From Cricetomys ansorgei (Eukaryota; Chordata; Mammalia; Rodentia; Nesomyidae): DNA of 64,000 nt. Shown here piece by piece: positions 11,063 through 20,883 of this stretch. The notes beneath the pieces were generated by a model that saw only the letters and a list, made by a program, of their open reading frames with translations, searched no databases and had not been told where the DNA came from. The first letter of the stretch is position 1. The number at the start of each line of letters is the position of its first letter. The DNA lies in the NCBI GenBank assembly GCA_026225945.1, contig JAMJFZ010001657.1, positions 2,764,501 to 2,828,500 on the forward strand, given 5' to 3'. The position numbers and the translations under genes are program-made.

Positions 11063-11736
11063 GAGCTGAATAGTTCCTTACTCTAGTTAATCTTGGCCAA
11101 TAAAATCTTGTAAATTGATGACCTGAACTGGAGACTACTTCACAGTCACACAGGACATTGGCTTTATGATGGGTTTGTAGATTGGAGGCATCTTGTCATT
11201 TAAAACCTCGTTTAACAATGTGGTGAGGCAGAGGGGAAGGTGTTGCAAAGCTCAGGGGGACGTAAGGCTGAGGGCGTTAACGACTCACTGATGAACAGGT
11301 TACCTTTGGAGCCATTGTTGCTATCCTCCCAGTGGGGACTAAAACCTAGCATTTGAATGTATTGACAAGAAATATTGACCCATCTAGCACAATGCTGCCC
11401 AAATACTGTGGACAGATTATGGAATACAAAGGAATAATAACCGTTTTACATTTTACAAAATCAATTCTCTATGACTCGACTCCAAATATAATTCTTCCCC
11501 TTGTGGTCTTTGCCTATATATATATTTTTTTGCATAGTTCTAATTGTTGGCTTTTTTTCTTGTAATATGTGTTTCCACTGCAATTTTTTTACTTCTCATT
11601 TTGATGTAATTATAGACTCACTTGCAGTTATAAATAATACAGAAAAATACCATGTTCAATTCAATACAACAACCAGGATATGGTCATTGATGTAATCAGG
11701 GAACAGGACGTTTTCATTCCTATGAGTCTCTCTCGC
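11063..11736. other. AT-rich unique sequence
   Basis: No family recognised. Contains 'tatatatatttttttgc' and several A/T runs. Short plus frames (11353-11695) look like AT-rich chance. Confidence 0.35.
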
Positions 11737-11855
11737 TGCACGTATATATTTGTGCCATGTGCGTGCCTGGTGCCCTCAGAGGCCAGAAGAGTTCCAAATT
11801 AAGATTTTCACACTTCCACGGCAAGCACTTTACCTACTGGGCCATCTCCCAAGCC
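11737..11855 (-). mobile_element. B3 SINE, internally deleted
   Basis: 'cctggtgccctcagaggccagaagag' (antisense 3' half) is joined almost directly to 'ggcaagcactttacctactgggccatctcccaagcc' (antisense head). The central part is missing or scrambled. Confidence 0.7.
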
Positions 11856-11891
11856 ATTCTATAAATATCTCTGTTTAAAAATACATTTTTA

Positions 11892-12041
11892 GATGAGCTT
11901 GGTGGTGCACGCTTTTAACCCTAGCTCAGGAGGCAGAGGCAAACAGATCCCTGTGAGTTTGAGGCCAGCCTGGTCTAGCTAGCAAGCTCCAGGACCGCCA
12001 GGACTACAAAGGGGAACTCTATCTCAAAAAGAAAAAAAATT
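11892..12041 (+). mobile_element. B1 SINE
   Basis: 'gagcttggtggtgcacgcttttaaccctagc', 'aggaggcagaggcaaacagatccctgtgagtttgaggccagcctggtcta', 'ctatctcaaaaagaaaaaaaa'. About full length with a short A tail. Confidence 0.85.
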
Positions 12042-12106
12042 AACAATATCTTATTATCCTTCGAGAATGTCATACATCATGTAAAGATCTCTTTAAAAAT
12101 GTCCAT

Positions 12107-12325
12107 ATATTAATCTATTTTGTGCGGGTGTGTGTGCAGGTATGTATATGTGTGTGCGTGTGTATGTGTGTGTATGTATGTGTGTGGCATGTGCGAGGCA
12201 CATTATACATGAGCAGATCAGAGGACAACTTGCAGAAGTCTGCTTTCTCCTCCCACTATGTGAGTATTGCTCATGGCACTCAGGCTGCCAAGCCTTAAGA
12301 CACTGACTGAGCCACCTCAGGAGCC
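12107..12325 (-). mobile_element. B3-type SINE with TG-expanded 3' end
   Basis: TG/TATG run at about 12128-12187, then 'agaggacaacttgcagaagtctgctttctcctcccactatgtg', '..caggctgccaagcc', 'ctgactgagccacctcaggagcc'. This is an antisense tRNA-derived SINE head. Confidence 0.65.
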
Positions 12326-12344
12326 CTATAAATATTCTTTATGT

Positions 12345-12798
12345 ATGCATTTTAGAGGCAGCCTGGTCCCCACTAATCCTATCCCTACGCCTACAAATTT
12401 ATCATTTTAAGAACATCGTATCAACGGGTCATGCAGCATGAAACTCTTGAGTTTAGCTTTCCTCACATAACATGATTCTCTAATAGTCACCCAGGTTCTT
12501 GTCAGCAGCTTTCAAACCTTGCATTTTCATTGCTGAGCAGTACTGCTTTGCATGGGTGTACCACAGTGTGTTTAACCGTTTACTGCCGAGATGTTAAAAG
12601 GTTTGTTACAAATAAAGGCTATTACAAATAAAGCACTTATAAAGACTCCTAGGCAGAGTTTCTCAAGGACATACGTTTTTATTTCCCTTAGGTAACTCCT
12701 TCACTGCAGACTGAAGTCACTGCATTGTATGGTGACCCAGTGTTTAGTGCTTTAAGAAACTGCCACATCATCTTCTAGCGGGGCTCCCGACAGCCACG
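12345..12798 (-). mobile_element. L1M 3'-end fragment (piece 1 of a nested L1)
   Basis: 'cattgctgagcagtactgctttgcatgggtgtaccacag' is the complement of the L1 motif '..tgtggtacatccatacaatggaatactactcagcaatg'. It is followed by 'taaggctattacaaataaagc' and 'aagaaactgccacatcatc', all in order. The same L1 appears to resume at about 13350, 13860 and 14354. Confidence 0.75.
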
Positions 12799-12829
12799 TG
12801 CAAGTGGTCCAGCCCAGTGCACTGTAGCT

Positions 12830-13130
12830 AGCACTTAGTGCGCCATGACAAACACCTGAGAGAAATAATTTATTTGGGCTCATGGTTTCAGTCCAAGGAC
12901 AGCTGGATCCATTGCTGTGGGTCTGGGGCAGAATTATCATGGCTGTGGAAGCATGTGGCAGAGGCTGCTCAACTCATGGCAACCAGGGAGGACAAGGAGA
13001 GGGTGGGAGGGGAGGGGGGATGGGAAGGGAAGGAAAAGGAGAAGGGAGAGACCTATCATCTCCCAAAATAGCACTATCTGGGGCCAAACTTTCAACACAT
13101 GAAACTGGGGACACTTCATATTCAAATCAT
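12830..13130 (-). mobile_element. MT/ORR-type MaLR LTR inside the L1
   Basis: Antisense rodent MaLR pattern 'gccatgacaaacacctgagagaaataatttatttgggctcatggtttcagtcc', then a GA-rich patch (12988-13052), then '..aactttcaacacatgaaactggggacacttcatattcaaatcat'. It separates pieces of the minus-strand L1. Confidence 0.65.
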
Positions 13131-13144
13131 AAAATGTAATTTTC

Positions 13145-13346
13145 AAAAGTTATTTATTTTATGTGTATGGTATTTGCCTGCATGTATGTCTACACACCAC
13201 ACTCATGCAGCGCCTGCAGAGGCCAGAAGAGGCCGTCAGGTCCCCTAGATCTGGAGTTACAGGTGGTTCAGAGCCGTTATATGGGTGCCGGGAACCAAAG
13301 CCAGGTAGCAAATGCTCTCAACCACAGAGCCATCTCTCTGGCCCTA
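13145..13346 (-). mobile_element. B3 SINE inside the L1
   Basis: 'ttatttattttatgtgtatggtatttgcctgcatgtatg', 'agaggccagaagaggccgtcagg', 'gagttacaggtggttcagagccg', '..ctctcaaccacagagccatctctctggcc'. A full-length antisense B3. Confidence 0.9.
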
Positions 13347-13349
13347 TGG

Positions 13350-13665
13350 CCACTTTTAAAATTTTAGACATTTTAATAAGGGCACGATGATAGTCTCAGC
13401 GTGATTTTATTAGCATTTCCCTAGTGCTTATAAAAGTTCCCCCTCTGTTCCTATTTTTCTGACTACTTCCAAGATCGTGAGTGGGTACTGCATTTTGCCA
13501 AGTGCCTTTTCTAAATTGACTTGGTCACATAGGTTTTCTTCATCAATCTGTTAATTAGGATGACTTATATTGATTTAGTTTCAAACCCAGAGCCAGCCTT
13601 GCATCAGCCCTGAAAATCAGCCCACAGCGTCACTGTGTCTAATTTTCTTTTATATTGATAAATTC
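13350..13665 (-). mobile_element. L1 fragment (piece 2)
   Basis: 'ttttattagcatttccctagtgctta' continues the L1 3' region. From about 13485 'gcattttgccaagtgccttttctaaattgacttggtcacataggttttc', 'gacttatattgatttag' and 'agccttgcatcagccctg' match the complement of L1 ORF2. An internal deletion between the two is implied. Confidence 0.7.
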
Positions 13666-13675
13666 CATCTCTTCT

Positions 13676-13855
13676 CTCTTTTCTTTCCTTTCTTTTTACT
13701 TCCTTCTTTTTCTTCTTTTCATTTTTGAGGAGCAGAGTCTTGCTGGACAGCCCAGGCTAGCCTTGAACTCATTATGTAGCCCCTGCTAGTCTCAAACACG
13801 TGGTCCTCCTGTCTTAGTCTTCCAAGTGCTGGAATTACATCACCCCAGGCTCCAC
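13676..13855 (-). mobile_element. B1-like SINE inserted in L1
   Basis: T/C-rich tail complement (about 13676-13725), 'gtcttgctggacagcccaggctagccttgaactcattatgtagcc', 'gtcctcctgtcttagtcttccaagtgctggaattacatcacc'. Diverged, so likely an older B1. Confidence 0.7.
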
Positions 13856-13857
13856 TT

Positions 13858-14123
13858 GTGAAACTTTGGTGGGGATTTTTGAACTTAGAATTCATATGGA
13901 TACTAGTTGGCCATTTTCTCCTTTTGTGCTATCTTAATTGGAAATGACAATATAAGAAAACAAATTGGGGAGGATTTCTTTTTCTATTTATTGGAAGGAT
14001 TTGTAGAAATATGGCAACCTTATAAAACATGTATTGGACATTTTATTTCCCCAACAAAATGTCTGGGCCTAGAAGTTTCTTTGTTAGAAGGTTTTAAGTT
14101 ATGGATTCATTTTCCATTAGTAG
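13858..14123 (-). mobile_element. L1 ORF2 fragment (piece 3)
   Basis: 'ggtggggatttttgaact', 'ggaggatttctttttctatttattggaaggatttgtagaaatatgg', 'tctgggcctagaagtttctttgttagaaggtttt' are the complement of successive L1 ORF2 segments (reverse transcriptase region). Frames are broken, so no protein is possible. Confidence 0.75.
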
Positions 14124-14131
14124 TTCCAGAG

Positions 14132-14352
14132 CGGCGGTTTTCAACTTGCGGGTCGTGACCCTTTTGGGAATCGAACGATCCGTTCACAGGGGTCACCTAA
14201 GACCATCCTAAGACATCAGAGGTTACATTGCCATTCATAACAGTAGCAAATTATAGTTATGAAGCAACAAAAATAATTTTATTGTTGGGGGTCAGCACAG
14301 CATGAGGAACTGTATTAAAGGGCCGCAGCGTTAGGAAGGCTGAGAACCACCA
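14132..14352 (-). mobile_element. URR1-type hAT-Charlie DNA transposon
   Basis: Terminal inverted repeats CGGCGGTTTTCAACTTGCGGG (left) and '..aaggctgagaaccacc' (right). The interior '..ggtcacctaagaccatcctaagacatcag', 'gttatgaagcaac', 'ggggtcagcacagcatgagg' follows the rodent URR1 consensus. It is non-autonomous, about 220 bp. Flanks share TCCAGAG (14125-14131 and 14356-14362), offset two bases from the right terminus, consistent with an 8-bp hAT duplication. Confidence 0.85.
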
Positions 14353-14353
14353 T

Positions 14354-14420
14354 AATCCAGAGTTATTCAAAGGGCTGTTCCACATGGGGCCAGCTGTGGT
14401 AGTTTTTCACTATCATCCAA
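14354..14420 (-). mobile_element. L1 fragment (piece 4)
   Basis: 'gagttattcaaagggctgttcc..gtggtagtttttcac' resembles the next L1 ORF2 complement segment, which would place the URR1 inside the L1. Match is loose. Confidence 0.35.
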
Positions 14421-14607
14421 TAGCACAACTCTGTGGACCAACTCTTCAATTCCAGTGGACCCTTGTGGGATGCTCACATTAGGTAATGAAATGATGTCAG
14501 GACCACAATGCTCCCCACCTCCTGACTTACTGATTTTCCCCTTCCCAGGGAGGTGACCCACACTCTATCTATATGCCCATGTGACTTTGGGGAGATGGGC
14601 AGTCCTT

Positions 14608-14765
14608 TAGGAGGCAGACAGGTTTGGGTTCAAATCGAAGCTTCCTGTCTTATTGTGACTTCTGGTCATGTGACCTCCTAGAGGCCCATGTGTCCCATTT
14701 GTAAATGTGGACAATACCATGTGACCCTCGGGACTGTTTACGGGGTAAATAACATATTTATTCCC
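14608..14765 (+). mobile_element. MIR SINE
   Basis: 'ggtttgggttcaaatc', 'tgtgacttctggtcatgtgacctcctagaggcccatgtgtcccatttgtaaatgtggacaatacc' fits sense MIR, including the tRNA-like B-box at the start. Confidence 0.7.
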
Positions 14766-15499
14766 TGCTGGTTGCTCACGTTCCAGCTTTGGGACTAGGT
14801 AATTTGTTCACCACTTGGGAGTTTCCTCTAAGGCTTTAAAAATCCATCCTTCGTTCCTTCCCTTCCTCCCACCTCTACCTGTCCCCCAAACACCCAGGAG
14901 AAAAGATGCTTCTACAATGCCCGAGAAGAGCCTGAGCATCCAGAGATAAGACGGAGTCTCTCTGCATGCTCCCAAAGGGGACAGAGGACAACAGACTCCA
15001 TACACAGTGGCACTGCCAGAATGCTATATTGTGAAATAAAGCTTCTCTTTCTCAGGGAGAGGACAATGTCTCCTTGACTTTCTATTCTGACACGCCCCCC
15101 CTCAATTCTAGGATACCAACACTTTTACAGCAATGAACAGGAAGAGAGAAAAGGTCTGATTCCCCAGCCTGTTGAGAACTGGGCACAAAGTCATGGGATA
15201 ATAATAGTTTTCTTTTTATTTTATTATCAGAGTGACAGTAAGATCAATTTTTTTGACTCCAACACTGTAGGTTTTTAAGTGGTTTGACCTTGAGGATAGC
15301 TCTTGTTGAAATAGGCTTGAGATGTAAAAACCTGTGCACTCCCACTCTTGTTGAGTACGCTCAGTAAAGAAGGTGTAATTCATACCCGCAGGTGGGTCGA
15401 TACAATGTTTATATGGGAGACATATTCCCTCTTTATACCTGCGAGAAGCCCTGCTGTCCACTGTACCCTTGGCCCTATAAATAATCACCTGTTTAATTT
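14766..15499. other. unique sequence, no feature recognised
   Basis: No family recognised. 'aaataaagcttctc' at 15036 is an isolated plus-strand AATAAA. A 90-codon minus frame (15216-15488) has no recognisable domain. Confidence 0.35.
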
Positions 15500-15502
15500 A
15501 AA

Positions 15503-15648
15503 AGTTGTGTGTATTTATTTCTGAGACAGGGATCTTACTGCGTAGCCCTGCCTGGCCCAGAACTCAACATGAAGAGCAGGCCAGCCTCCAACTCATTTGC
15601 CTCACTTCCCAAATGTTGGATTAAAGATGTCCGCCTCTACCCCCGACT
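15503..15648 (-). mobile_element. diverged B1 SINE
   Basis: 'tttatttctgagacagggatcttactgcgtagccctgcctgg', 'gccagcctccaactcatttgcctc', 'aatgttggattaaagatgtccgcc' is an old antisense B1 monomer. Confidence 0.7.
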
Positions 15649-15737
15649 AGATAATCATCTTTCCATGAAGAAGGTAGGCGGAGAGGTCAGTGTCCCATGG
15701 CTTGCTACGATAAGAGTATTGCAAACTTAGTGTTTCA

Positions 15738-15990
15738 AAACCACTCAGCTTTTATTATTATTTCTTTAGAGTTCTGGAAGGTAGAAATCTGAAGTTCAGC
15801 AGGGTTCCCTCCCTGTTCTGGCCTCTCCTGACTTCTGGTGGCTGTGTCACAGCCTAGGCTTGGGCAAACCACTCTGTCCCACCTTTTTCTCCGTGTCCGT
15901 CTACCTCCTTCTTCTTACCTCTCCCCCCTCAACTGAGCCCGAGCCTGGAGACCCCTCTTTCCCGTCATGCATGTCATTCCTACAAACTGT
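15738..15990 (-). mobile_element. MLT-type LTR fragment
   Basis: 'agagttctggaaggtagaaatctgaagttcagcagggttcc', 'ctgacttctggtggctgtg' is an antisense MaLR/MLT signature. The right part is degraded. Confidence 0.55.
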
Positions 15991-16084
15991 CCAGCCACTT
16001 GAGGCAACTGGGGGCGGGGGTGCTACACTGTTTTCCTTTTCTCACAGCCTCTTACTGTTGGACACAGCCATGCATGTAGTTCAG

Positions 16085-16331
16085 ATTTGTGTATGTGTTG
16101 TGTGCACATGTGTTTGGAGGTTCACATGCACATGTGCATGAGAGACAAGGTCTCTCACTGGCCTAGAGCTCACTGGTAGGCTGGGCTGTCTAACCAGCAA
16201 GTCCTAGGGAGCCATACATTTCTCCCTTCTCAGTGCTAGGATTACAAGTACATGCTCTCATACCTAGACCTGGGTCTCTGTGCTGCTGTGAATGGCAGGC
16301 CCTTTGTCGACTGATCATCTCCCCAGGCCAG
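16085..16331 (-). mobile_element. B4 (B1-ID fusion) SINE
   Basis: TG-rich lead, 'agagacaaggtctctcactggcctagagctcactggtaggctgggctgtctaaccagcaagtcctagggagc', 'cagtgctaggattacaag', then the ID-like end 'ggcaggccctttgtcgactgatcatctccccaggcc'. Confidence 0.7.
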
Positions 16332-17103
16332 GTGTTTTCTAGTCTCAGCCCAGAGGGTAAATCTTGGGGTCAGAAATTAGACTCAGGTTTTCTAAATTCC
16401 AAGCAGAACTTTCTCCAGGACTCCAGGTCAGTCTGGGATTTCTTGGCCTGAAAAGCAAAGGGTTACAGGTTGGCAAGGATAACACTTGAACCTAACATTG
16501 CCCCACACCACTGTTATCTGCCCAGCATGTTACGCACAGAGTGTCCCTTGTCTTAGGCAGGTTTATTGTCTTCACCAAGGCAGGGACACAGAAGGTCATG
16601 TCAAGGTCAAATTCATTCATCTTGGTTTTATTTTGTGCAGGATGTCCAAGTACACACACAAGTCCTCTGGGAAAGAGAATCGCTCAATTTCAAGAACTTT
16701 AAAAGCAGTCTAGGAGAATCCAGCACTCCAATAGCTCTTTCGTCTCCAGAAACATGTTCACCAAGATGAGTTCCCTTCTGCCTGGGTGTCTGGGTTTCTG
16801 CAGCCAGGCGTCAATCTCTGTAGTGCTGTAGAGGAGAGACATTCCAGATTGGCTCCTCCATAAATCCTGTGGCTCTTCAGGCAAACAGGGTACTTAGGTC
16901 CTCTTTTGTGTGGATAACTGCACTGGAGTGTCACTCAGAGTTAGAAGTGAAAGTCTCAGCTGCCTTCAGCCGTCAATGCAGTATTGGGTGCTTCGGTGAG
17001 GTGGGCCTCGTGAGGGTTGCTGAATGCTCATGATGCTTAAAATGTTAAAACCCCACATTCTATTGATGCTGAAGTCAAAGTCAGCCAGCATCATCATTGA
17101 CTG
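16332..17103. other. unique sequence, no feature recognised
   Basis: No repeat or gene recognised. Short overlapping plus frames at 16486-16769 have no protein resemblance. Confidence 0.4.
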
Positions 17104-17340
17104 TGTGTGTATGTGTTTTGTTTTGTTTGAGATAGGCTCACGTATAGCCCAGGCTAGCCTCAGATTCCTTGAGTAGTCAAGGATGGGGGTGAATTTCTGA
17201 TCCTCCTGTCTCCAACTCTGAAATGCTGGGTGATAGGCATGTTCCATCAAGTCTGGTTTATGCAGTGCTGGGGATTGAACTCTGGACTTTGTGTAGGCTG
17301 GGCAAGCACTCTACCCGCTGAACAATATTCTCAGTCTCAG
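17104..17340 (-). mobile_element. B4 (B1-ID fusion) SINE
   Basis: The B1 part 'gagataggctcacgtatagcccaggctagcctcagattccttgag..gatcctcctgtctcc..aatgctgggtgataggc' is followed directly by the ID part 'gcagtgctggggattgaactctgg..ggcaagcactctacccgctgaac'. This is a textbook fusion. Confidence 0.85.
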
Positions 17341-17705
17341 TACCATCACGTAAAGAGTTTGCAGGTCTGACATTATATTGCAAATCCAAACATTTGGCTC
17401 TTATAAATGGAGGGAAACAGGAATTTATTATGTTTGCCTCCCACACGGCCATATAAAAATTCTATGCATCTCCTTCAAACACGTATGTATTTCCTACTTA
17501 GTTACAATTGTGTGTAACATAATTTAGCTTCGGAGAATACATTAAAAAATTCAATAAGTACTTTATTTATGAATCAGCTTATGATGCATTCATCAGGTCT
17601 GATTTCAGCCTCCTGTTCCACAGTTCAGACTCTAAATGAGTCATCTGGCCCACAGTGAAAAATGTCTGCAGCCCAGCCTTTGGTATTGTAGTAACTCTGT
17701 TGCAC

Positions 17706-17752
17706 ACACGCATGCGTGCGAGTCTGAGTGTGTGTGTGTGTGTGTGTGTGTA
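17706..17752. repeat. alternating CA/CG/TG Z-DNA-prone microsatellite
   Basis: 'cacacacgcatgcgtgcg' (17703-17720) then a pure TG run at about 17727-17752. Both are alternating purine-pyrimidine. Confidence 0.85.
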
Positions 17753-17918
17753 AAACTGAAAAGTAAGCCCACTCCGGTACCTAGGCAACCGTATTCCATA
17801 GTATATTAGAATAAAATGTAAAAATGGGATAAACAGTAGTTATTGTGACCAGTTGGCTTAATCCACTAGCTGTTTTGATGAAGTAAAATGTTATGCTGCT
17901 AATAATAACCGGAACCAG

Positions 17919-18011
17919 ATTCATGAGGTCGTCTTCAGTAGCGTTGCCTTCACGGTGACGAACGTGGGCCAAAGGGCCTCGGTGAGAATGACTGTGCGGG
18001 GGCTGGATCAG
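17919..18011 (+). other. candidate coding exon, CpG-rich
   Basis: A 93-base (31-codon) open segment sits between 'ggaaccag' and a good donor 'gatcag|gtgagg'. It is phase 0-0, begins with codons for IHEVVFSSVAF and contains seven CpG in a window where CpG is rare. The acceptor has a weak pyrimidine tract. I do not recognise the peptide. It could equally be a constrained non-coding block. Confidence 0.2.
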
Positions 18012-18137
18012 GTGAGGCGGGCTGGCCGCCCACAGCCAGATGTGCGTCTCGCTTTCTCAGCTACCTTAAGGCTTGGAGAGGAATTCCTTCGGGGGCATTT
18101 ACTCCAGTTCAGCTACTCCTCTCTCTCCTTCCTTCTC

Positions 18138-18226
18138 CCTCTCTCTCCGGGGTCTCAAACGCAATTCCTTGAGTCCGCCCTCACGAGAGCTGGGATAGCA
18201 GGCTTGTGCCACCATGCCCACCCACC
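18138..18226 (-). mobile_element. B1-like fragment
   Basis: 'ctcaaacgcaattccttgagtcc', 'gctgggatagcaggcttgtgccaccatgcccacc' is the right part of an old antisense B1. Confidence 0.55.
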
Positions 18227-18327
18227 TCCCCTTTTGGACAAGTCTTTGTTCTCCCAGAAGGCCTTTCTGTGCAATTCATCACAGCACACGCAGAGTGTCC
18301 TTAGCTAGGAATTGCCATGGGAAGTGT

Positions 18328-18403
18328 TACGGTTTACGTGTCGAGTATCTCTCCCCCGCTGGCTCCTGTGTCTGAACAGTCGATTTGAACTGGATGGTGT
18401 TGT
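18328..18403 (+). mobile_element. MaLR LTR, 5' piece (split by another LTR)
   Basis: 'gtgttacggtttacgtgtcgagtatctctcccccgctggctcctgtgt' resembles a sense MaLR LTR start ('gttatggtttggatgtgaaat..ccccc..ggctcatgtgtt'). It ends at a 5-bp GTTGT (18399-18403) that recurs at 18748-18752. Confidence 0.55.
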
Positions 18404-18747
18404 TTGTGAGAGTGCATTTGTTACTTTAATTGCTGTGATAAAACACCCTGACAAAAGCAATTTGAGGGAGAAAAGGGTTACTTGGGTTCATAGTTCGAGG
18501 GAGGTCACTGTGGCAGGAGAAGCTGGGAGTCACGGTCAGGAAGCAGAGAGCTGTGAACGCTGGCTCCCAGTTTACCGTCTCCTTTTTCATTCTGTCTGGG
18601 ACCCTAGTCCATGGGGTGGCGCTGCACACATTTATGGTGGGCCTTTGCACCTCAGTTAGCCTAATCCAGGTAACCCTTCACAGACACACTCAAACGTTTG
18701 TCTCCTTGGTTATTCTAGACCCTGTCAAGTTCCAAGATCGCAGAGGA
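18404..18747 (-). mobile_element. MT-type MaLR LTR inserted into an older LTR
   Basis: Antisense MT signature 'gcatttgttactttaattgctgtgataaaacaccctgacaaaagcaatttgaggg', '..catttatggtgggcctttgcacctcagttagcctaatcc', 'ctgtcaagttcc'. It is flanked by GTTGT on both sides, consistent with a 5-bp integration duplication, and splits a plus-strand LTR. Frames across it are shadows. Confidence 0.75.
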
Positions 18748-19008
18748 GTTGTGGAACTGTTGGGAGGCGGGGCTGGGAGGTTTAAGCCACTAGGGGTGGA
18801 CTGCGAAGGTTCTGTGTACACTCTGCCTCCAGCGCCGTCTCTACTTCCTCATCTACCAGAATGTAAACAGAGGCCACCTCGTGCTGCTGACATGGAGCCG
18901 CTCCAACTTATGCCCCCCTCAACAATGAACTGTTCCCTCCAAACACGTGCACTGAAATAAACTTCTCTGCCCTTAAATTGCTTCTGTCACAGAAGTAACT
19001 AACACAGA
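18748..19008 (+). mobile_element. MaLR LTR, 3' piece
   Basis: 'ggaactgttgggaggcggggc', '..aacaatgaactgttccctccaaacacgtgcactgaaataaacttctctgccc', 'gtcacagaagtaactaacacag' is the LTR 3' half with its AATAAA signal and CA terminus. Confidence 0.7.
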
Positions 19009-19238
19009 GAGGTTGCCACAGTGCTTGAAAGCTGTTCTCATCAGGGGAAGGATTTTTCTAGGAACAGTGTTCATGCTGTCTGCCCACTCTGAAGGTAGGT
19101 GAATCCAGAGGCTTTGAGCACAGTCAGCTGGAGGTCCCCAAAAGGACACGTGAAATTCAGCTGTAAAAATGTCCGCAGGTTGAGTGCACATCTAGATCAA
19201 AAAAGGATACCACAAATATATCAACTAAAAGTTTTAAA

Positions 19239-19396
19239 TCCAGGGCTGGTAAGATGACTGAATGGGTAAGGGAGCTTGTCGTCAAGGCTGGTGATGTGTT
19301 TGACCCTAGGAACCCACATGGTGGAAGGAAAGAACCAACCCCCACGAATTGTCCTCTGGCCTCCACTAGCTCAATTGCATGTGACATTTTAGTAGC
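19239..19396 (+). mobile_element. B3-type SINE
   Basis: 'gggctggtaagatgactgaatgggtaagggagcttg', 'tgatgtgtttgaccctaggaacccacatggtggaagg', 'gaattgtcctctggcctcc'. Sense orientation, 3' end worn. Confidence 0.8.
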
Positions 19397-20295
19397 CAAA
19401 GGTCCTATTTGGGGAAGGCTTACATGTAGTTAGAATCACTGAATGATTACTGTAGTATTGGTTATAGTAATATTGATTACAACCACTTCCCGTTGCTGTT
19501 TCTAGTTAAGTGACCTGCAGCTAACAGGGCGAGAAACAACCCATTCTGATACACATTTAGTTAACACCCAGTTTCATTCAGGATTTATCATTCAGATATT
19601 TGCCAGGGTGTCCTGACACTGGAGGTCCTGAGCTGGTGGACGTTGGCTTCCTGTGCTAACTGCTTCCCCAAGGAGGCAGTAGTTCATGGCTTAGGGTGAG
19701 GCATCCCATACACACACCGTGAGTCCTTTTAAATCCAGGCAGCTATTTTCAAACCTGATGTTTAAATACAAGTTCCCTGTGTACGCTGAGCTGATGACCC
19801 CGAGATGTACTTTAATTAGAAGTAGCAGTAAAACCTTGACATTCTGTCTTCCACATTGATGACAAAACCCTGATGTTACTCAAATCCAGAGAGTAAACAA
19901 CCATCTGGCTTCGGAATCCAACACACGGTGCTGTTTACGCACTAAAGCGATCACTATAGAGCCACTGCTGTTCAAAACTGCACCGATACAGACCGTTCTT
20001 GGAACCAGAAAGGAGAGAGACGTCTGCTAGGGATATGCTCCTTTGTGAGATTCCTAGGAGGACAAACACTCAGTTCCTTTCTTTTTTTCCTCTCTAATAA
20101 CAATTCCAGCAAGTTGTCAAACAAACAGAACTTCCAATTTAGTGACTGAAGGAGACGCTCGGTTCTGAAGGGGCTGGCTAAGGCTGTGGGATACCCACAG
20201 CACCCGGATCTGTGCGCTAAGCTCGTGTGTTTGACCTAGGTCTTACGGCAACCCTACTGGATGTTCTCAAATACATTTTGACTCTAGTTCATCCC
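19397..20295. other. unique sequence, no feature recognised
   Basis: No repeat or gene recognised over about 900 bases. Modest CpG retention near 19930-20200. Confidence 0.35.
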
Positions 20296-20670
20296 TGTGG
20301 TGGTTTGAACGAGAACAGTCCCCATAGGCTCACATGTTTGAACGCTTGGCCCCTGGTTAGTGGAACTGTTTGGGAAGCTTTAGGGGGTGTGGCCTTGTTG
20401 GATGAGGTATGTCACGGAGTGTGATGGAAGTTTCAAAAGCCCAGGCTAGGCCCAGTTGCTCCCCCTCCTCTCTGCCTGCTGTTTGAAGATCAGGGTGTAA
20501 AGCTCTCAGCTGCTTCTCCAGTGCCACGCCTTCCTGCCTGCCTGCCACCATGCCATGATGATCACAGACTAACCCTCTGAAATGGTAAGCAAGCCTCCAA
20601 TTAAATGCTGTCTTTTGTAAGAGTTGTCTTGGTCATGGTATCTGTTCACAGCAATAGAACAGTAACTCAA
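20296..20670 (+). mobile_element. ORR1/MT-type MaLR solo LTR, near complete
   Basis: Starts TGTGGTGGTTTGAACGAG and reads '..cccataggctcacatgtttgaacgcttggcccc', 'gaactgtttgggaagctttagggggtgtggccttgttgg', 'gtaaagctctcagctgcttctccagtgccac', 'ccaattaaatgctgtc', 'gtcttggtcatggtatctgttcacagcaatagaac'. This is a rodent LTR in sense order from TG to about CA. Its ATTAAA acts as the LTR polyadenylation signal. Confidence 0.9.
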
Positions 20671-20675
20671 AGAAT

Positions 20676-20883
20676 CCTAAAAATAGATTTTATTTGGCTG
20701 CACCTCTAAATCATTCTCAGGCATGGAACAGAGCACACTCGCACTGCTCTGCTCTGGATCAACACACCTCTTTAGATTAATTACAGAGTAGATGCCAGCT
20801 GCTCCTGTAGGTGCTGGATACTGAACCTGGGTCCTCTGAAAGAGCAGCAAGTGCTCTCAACTGCTGAGCCATATCTGCAGCTC
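20676..20883 (-). mobile_element. B3 SINE
   Basis: A-rich complement at the left, then '..gtaggtgctggatactgaacctgggtcctctgaaagagcagcaagtgctctcaactgctgagccatatctgcagc', the antisense tRNA-like head. Middle part diverged. Confidence 0.75.
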
